Source of the DNA: Amycolatopsis lexingtonensis
GTDB lineage: Bacteria > Actinomycetota > Actinomycetes > Mycobacteriales > Pseudonocardiaceae
Length of the DNA stretch: 64,000 bases
Direction of reading: 5' to 3'
Assembly: GCF_014873755.1 (NCBI RefSeq)
Contig: NZ_JADBEG010000001.1
Coordinates: 7,972,501-8,036,500, forward strand
The notes under the pieces are model-generated. The model was not told the DNA's origin and searched no databases. It saw nothing but the letters and a program-made list of their open reading frames with translations. Positions 60,881 through 64,000 of the stretch are shown piece after piece (positions within the stretch are counted from its first letter, which is position 1; each line of letters opens with the position of its first letter). Position numbers and translations under genes: made by a program.

Positions 60881-61519
60881 CTAGATGCGGTCGGCCAATT
60901 CCCCCAATCGGCTCTCCACCGGAACGTGACGATGCCCGATTCCGCTGGCCGGATCGAAAGAAAGGCTGAAACTGCTCACGGGCCGTGATTTCACGAGGAA
61001 AGTCATCGTCCCGGCGGCCGCTTCGGGGATCCGGTGGAACTCGTCGGCGAGCATGGTGGCGCAGTCGCCGGCCTGGCACAGGGCCCGGCGGCGCAGCCGC
61101 GCGGACGCGATCAGCCCGGTGCCGGGGTCGATCGTCGTTTCGTACCTTTCGTGGAAGTAGTCACCACGGAGAATGGTGGTGCAGAAGTGGTACCTGTGGT
61201 TGTGCACCGAATCGGCGTAGCCCTCCCGCCAGTCCTCCTGCGCCTTGTATTCGTGCAGCCAGAAGGAAAACGGGTCGGCCGGCGAATCCAGCAGGCACCA
61301 GGCGAAGTGCGTGGTCGTTTCTCTGGACGAGCGCAGCACCTTCGTGGCCTGCGCGCCGGACAGCGTGCGCAGCTGGGTCCGCAGTTCGTCGCGCAGGCCG
61401 GATTGCGCGGCCCACGGCCGGAACCAGCCGTCGACCGCGCGCCATTCGGTGGCGAGCGGGAACTGGGCGGTGCGCAGGCGCGTGGCCAGTTCGGAGAGGG
61501 GGGACAGGCGGGTGAGCAA
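60881..61519 (-). CDS. Cupin-like metal-binding protein (partner of membrane protein)
   Basis: This 212-residue protein has no assigned family by eye. It carries a cupin/cysteine-dioxygenase-like metal motif: VHNHRYHF (His106 and His108), a Glu (Glu124 in DYFHERY) and a late His162 (ADEFHRIPEAAAG). The N-terminal 100 residues are helical and Trp-rich (EWRAVDGWFRPWA). The start is TTG 61519, because GGGAG lies 7 nt upstream and the previous gene's stop is 2 nt before it, so it is translationally coupled to the membrane protein. The function is unknown. Confidence 0.7.
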   Translation of the reverse strand: MLTRLSPLSELATRLRTAQFPLATEWRAVDGWFRPWAAQSGLRDELRTQLRTLSGAQATKVLRSSRETTTHFAWCLLDSPADPFSFWLHEYKAQEDWREGYADSVHNHRYHFCTTILRGDYFHERYETTIDPGTGLIASARLRRRALCQAGDCATMLADEFHRIPEAAAGTMTFLVKSRPVSSFSLSFDPASGIGHRHVPVESRLGELADRI

Positions 61520-61521
61520 GG

Positions 61522-62526
61522 TCAGCTCCCTAGCTCGGCGACTTCGGAGAACTCCGCGCGGAAGGCGTGGAACTTGGCCTCCAGCTCGCGGAACTGCTCC
61601 TCGGACAGCGGGGATCCGGTGATCTTTTCGAACAGCGCCAGGAAATCCGTCCGCGTCGTCGCGGACGTGATGCGGAAGTGGCGGCCGGTCCGGGACTGCG
61701 AGACGCGCACGAATTCGGCGCGCTCCATGTTGTAGAGGAAGGAACCCTCGGTGAACCGCAGGGACCGCGGGTACAGCTTCGTGGCGCCGCGGACGTCGCT
61801 GTAGAGCGACACCCACACGCTGTCGTCGAACAGCTCGAGCCGGTCCAGCGGCGGGTCGGCGACCACGGTGATGTCGACCGACGCGCAGCGGCTGCGCGCC
61901 AGGAAGAGGCCGACGAGCCCGATCCGGATCTCTTCGTCGAGCCGGGTCTGGATTTGTTCGGAGTCGACGTCGCCCGCCTCACGGCGCAGCAGGTAGCGGG
62001 CGCGCCCGCTGATCGAGCTGGCGTCACGCGGGTCGGCGATGACGGCCCGGAGTTCGCGTTCGGTGCGGGAGAGCAACAGGCGGGCGGCCGCGTGGCGCCC
62101 GGAGAAGCCGCGGAAGAAGTACTGCCGGGTCGCGTTGAGGTCGGCCATCAGCAACCGGTTGAAGCCGGGGTCGGGGTCGGTGGTCGCCTCGAACACGTCG
62201 GTGGGGAAGAACTCCTTGTTGAGCGCGCGGTATTCGGCGCTGAGGTCTTCCAGCGCGCGCCTGCTTTCCTCGATCACTGGAGTCACCAGCGCTTTCTGCG
62301 AAGCGCTGGCGGTGATCAGCGTGGTGCCGAACCCCACGATCGCGGAGATCAGGGTGCCGGTGCCCAGCGACGTCACCAGGTTCTTCCCGGTGCCGGGGTC
62401 CATCAGGCCGGCGAGCCACAGGCTGAGGCCGGCGACGACGACGAGCACGGTGAGGAGCAAGCTCGTCCTGGTCCAGAAGATCTCCTGCAGTGGGGTGCGG
62501 CGGCGGGGTCCGCCATCCGCGGCCAC
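61522..62526 (-). CDS. Unknown membrane protein (two TM) with cytoplasmic domain
   Basis: This 334-residue protein has two membrane helices (about residues 19-45 and 52-75) and a cytoplasmic domain of about 260 residues. The domain has RQYFFRGFSGRHAAARLLL, SGRARYLLRREAG, LVGLFLARSRCASVDITVVADPPLDRLEL and a FRITSATTRTDFLALFEKI end, a pattern that recalls PLD-like or nucleotide-sensing domains but is not a match I can name. GTG 62526 is the likely start since GGGAGGTGA precedes it; GTG 62535 would bury the ribosome site. It is coupled to the cupin gene at 60881 and may form a sensor-effector pair with it. Confidence 0.65.
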   Translation of the reverse strand: MAADGGPRRRTPLQEIFWTRTSLLLTVLVVVAGLSLWLAGLMDPGTGKNLVTSLGTGTLISAIVGFGTTLITASASQKALVTPVIEESRRALEDLSAEYRALNKEFFPTDVFEATTDPDPGFNRLLMADLNATRQYFFRGFSGRHAAARLLLSRTERELRAVIADPRDASSISGRARYLLRREAGDVDSEQIQTRLDEEIRIGLVGLFLARSRCASVDITVVADPPLDRLELFDDSVWVSLYSDVRGATKLYPRSLRFTEGSFLYNMERAEFVRVSQSRTGRHFRITSATTRTDFLALFEKITGSPLSEEQFRELEAKFHAFRAEFSEVAELGS

Positions 62527-62687
62527 TTGCTTCACCTCCCTCGAACCACCCGAACGGACGAATGCAAATAGTGTCTGTTCGAGTGCGCGGAGTCACTTTA
62601 CGCGCCTGAGGGGGCCTGCGAAATAAGAAGTTCGGGGGACAGCGCGGGCCGCGGAACGTCACTCTCGGCAATAATTAACCAGATCTC

Positions 62688-62716
62688 CCAGTTTCCCGAA
62701 AACGCCGGGAAACTGG
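62688..62716 (-). terminator. Terminator of the transglutaminase gene
   Basis: CCAGTTTCCCG (62688-62698) pairs perfectly with 62706-62716. On the minus strand it begins 2 nt after the stop and is followed by a T-rich tail (TTAATTATTG). Confidence 0.8.
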
Positions 62717-62718
62717 CG

Positions 62719-63291
62719 TCAGAGCGTGGCCGGGAGGCCGTTTTCGTACCAGCCGGGGCCCGGTCGGACGGTCATCAGGAACTCGACGACGACCGGCGCG
62801 GGTGCCGGGTGGATCTCCCGGAGATCGCGCTCGCCGCGTGCGGTGTCGACCGGCCAGGCCAGTTTCTCCTCGTCGAGCGAAAACTCCCCGCGCGCGCCCG
62901 TGCGGTTGCCGCGGGCGTCCAGGCGCGCCCATTTGCCGTGCAGGTACACGGCATTCAGCCCGTGCAGCGCGGAGAGCTCCTGGTAGCAGAATCCGGCCGG
63001 AATCCCTTGTGCCCGAAGCAAAGCGGCGAGCAGGTGCGCCTTCGCGTAGCAGATCCCCACGCGCTCGCGGAGCACGTCCGACGCGCGCCAGGTGACACGC
63101 GGATCCCGCGCGTCGATGACGTGTTCGACTTCGTCCCGCACGAACCGGAACGCGGCCTCGGCGGGATCTTCGTTCGTGGCCCGCAAAGCGTCCACTCGCG
63201 CGCGGATCAGCGGGTGCCGGTGGTCGACGACGTCATCGGCGGCGAGGTAGTCGCTGAGCCGATCGGAGGTGGGCGACGGAACGGGACTCAT
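62719..63291 (-). CDS. Transglutaminase-like protein
   Basis: This 190-residue protein has a transglutaminase-like core: GICYAKAHLLAALLRAQGIPAGFCYQEL (nucleophile Cys near residue 80), LHGLNAVYL (His), and a WARLDARGN segment. These folds act as proteases, peptide N-glycanases or cross-linking enzymes. No signal peptide is visible. The ATG at 63291 begins the family-like part. The role is unknown. Confidence 0.85.
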   Translation of the reverse strand: MSPVPSPTSDRLSDYLAADDVVDHRHPLIRARVDALRATNEDPAEAAFRFVRDEVEHVIDARDPRVTWRASDVLRERVGICYAKAHLLAALLRAQGIPAGFCYQELSALHGLNAVYLHGKWARLDARGNRTGARGEFSLDEEKLAWPVDTARGERDLREIHPAPAPVVVEFLMTVRPGPGWYENGLPATL

Positions 63292-63364
63292 CCGGCCATC
63301 GTGACAGGTACGGCCATTCGGGCGAGACCTGTTTTTCGCCGCGGACACACTCCGCGTCCGGCGA

Positions 63365-63970
63365 TTACGGAACGTAGAAATCGGGCGGGAACCCGGTCCA
63401 GCACAGTTCGGCGGGCAGGTGACTCTGGTCGTTGTAGGTCAGCAGCGCGGCGGGCCGCGCCGGCGAGTACCGGATGACGGTGAGGGCGGCGTTGGCGTGG
63501 TTGAGCGCGAGCCACCGCCACGGCGGCGCGTCCTGCGACGCGCGGACGAGCCACCCGACGAGGAAGTTGTGCGTGACGAGAACTTCGTACCGCGGCTCGG
63601 TTCCCGGCACCGGCCCGCTGAACCGACGTTCGGCCTCGGCGGCGAGTTCTTCGTCGGCGGGCGGGAGGCTGCGGGCGAAGGCCAGGAGGACACCGGCGGC
63701 GGTTTCGGGGAGTTCCTCGCGCTTGGGCACGTAGGGAACGAAGTCACCGGCGGCTTTGTGCTCGTGGACGGGGACACCGGGAAGCTGCGTGGCGATGAGC
63801 GAGGCGGTCTGGGTGGTGCGCGGGAGCGGACCGTGGTGGATGGCGGTGACGGGAACGTCCCGGAGGCGGCGTCCGAGGAGGACGGCTTGGCGTTGGCCGG
63901 CTTCGGTGAGTTCGCCGGACGGGGTCGCTTCGCCGTGCCGGGTGAGGAACAGGTACCGCGTGGTCAGCAC
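63365..63970 (-). CDS. Histidine phosphatase-family protein
   Basis: This 201-residue protein has the RHGE motif (LFLTRHGEATPSG, catalytic His near residue 11), the HHGPLPRTTQTA segment with its conserved Arg, a Glu-rich helix, and VLVTHNFLVGWLVR containing the second His. It resembles phosphoglycerate mutase-like phosphatases. The GTG start at 63970 sits close to the window edge but the gene looks complete. The substrate is unknown. Confidence 0.88.
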   Translation of the reverse strand: MLTTRYLFLTRHGEATPSGELTEAGQRQAVLLGRRLRDVPVTAIHHGPLPRTTQTASLIATQLPGVPVHEHKAAGDFVPYVPKREELPETAAGVLLAFARSLPPADEELAAEAERRFSGPVPGTEPRYEVLVTHNFLVGWLVRASQDAPPWRWLALNHANAALTVIRYSPARPAALLTYNDQSHLPAELCWTGFPPDFYVP

Positions 63971-64000
63971 GGGCCTCAGGCTTTCACGTCCCGATCTTGC

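Overview
The window is high-GC actinobacterial DNA and most resembles Amycolatopsis or a close relative in the Pseudonocardiales. This rests on the codon bias, the Lsr2, DivIVA-like and ESX-type proteins, the mycothiol-type isomerase fold, and gene order. The backbone tilS-hpt, ESX substrates, ftsH-folE-folP-folB-folK, DUF3180, Ala/Pro/Arg-rich membrane protein, DUF2520-panC-panD-coaX, lysS, lsr2, clpC, then mhuD, hydrolase, amidase, mutY and carbonic anhydrase follows, from memory, the order around Rv3588c-Rv3625c of Mycobacterium tuberculosis, with accessory genes inserted.

Region by region: 1-5 kb holds the tilS 3' end, hpt, a PE-like/PPE-like pair and two EspG-like chaperones, with an array of 23-nt palindromes between the chaperones. 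5-11.5 kb holds ftsH and the folate operon, interrupted by a MerR regulator with a clear operator. 11.5-18.2 kb has a membrane protein with seven near-identical 10-residue repeats, a PrsW-type protease, and the pantothenate/CoA operon, entered through an 8-codon leader ORF. 18.2-24.3 kb carries lysS and lsr2 plus accessory genes: a guanidinium exporter under a guanidine-III riboswitch, a methyltransferase, an AraC regulator, a DinB-like protein, and a FhuF-like siderophore reductase with an iron box. 24.6-31.2 kb has clpC, a HigBA-like toxin-antitoxin pair, a truncated Hsp70, and a three-gene ESX-like cluster.

31-41 kb is accessory: pyrrolidone-carboxylate peptidase, a secreted M1 peptidase, a large AfsR-type regulator, a DrrAB exporter, an EEP-family protein and a sirtuin. 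41-50.5 kb returns to the conserved block: an MhuD-type haem oxygenase, an AAA ATPase, a lipoprotein M1 paralogue, a hydrolase, a Tat-exported amidase, mutY, a broken glycosyltransferase, carbonic anhydrase, and a LacI regulator. A single unknown gene at 42984-43844 sits between two 38-bp direct repeats (36/38 identical) and looks like a discrete insertion. 50.7-53.3 kb is a znuACB zinc importer behind a Zur-like box. 53.4-64 kb has a structured, terminator-ended stretch that may be an RNA gene, an orphan gene, three tandem DUF445 membrane proteins, a DivIVA-like coiled-coil protein, two perfect actinobacterial DnaA boxes, a class II aldolase, an HD protein, an unfamiliar cupin plus membrane-protein pair, a transglutaminase and a histidine phosphatase.

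No tRNA, rRNA, CRISPR array, transposase or integrase was recognised. ESX effectors and chaperones are present, but no ESX secretion machinery is. The strongest leads are the direct-repeat-flanked single gene, the dispersed palindrome and hairpin family sharing GAAYG phrases, the candidate structured RNA, the cupin/membrane pair and the leader ORF.
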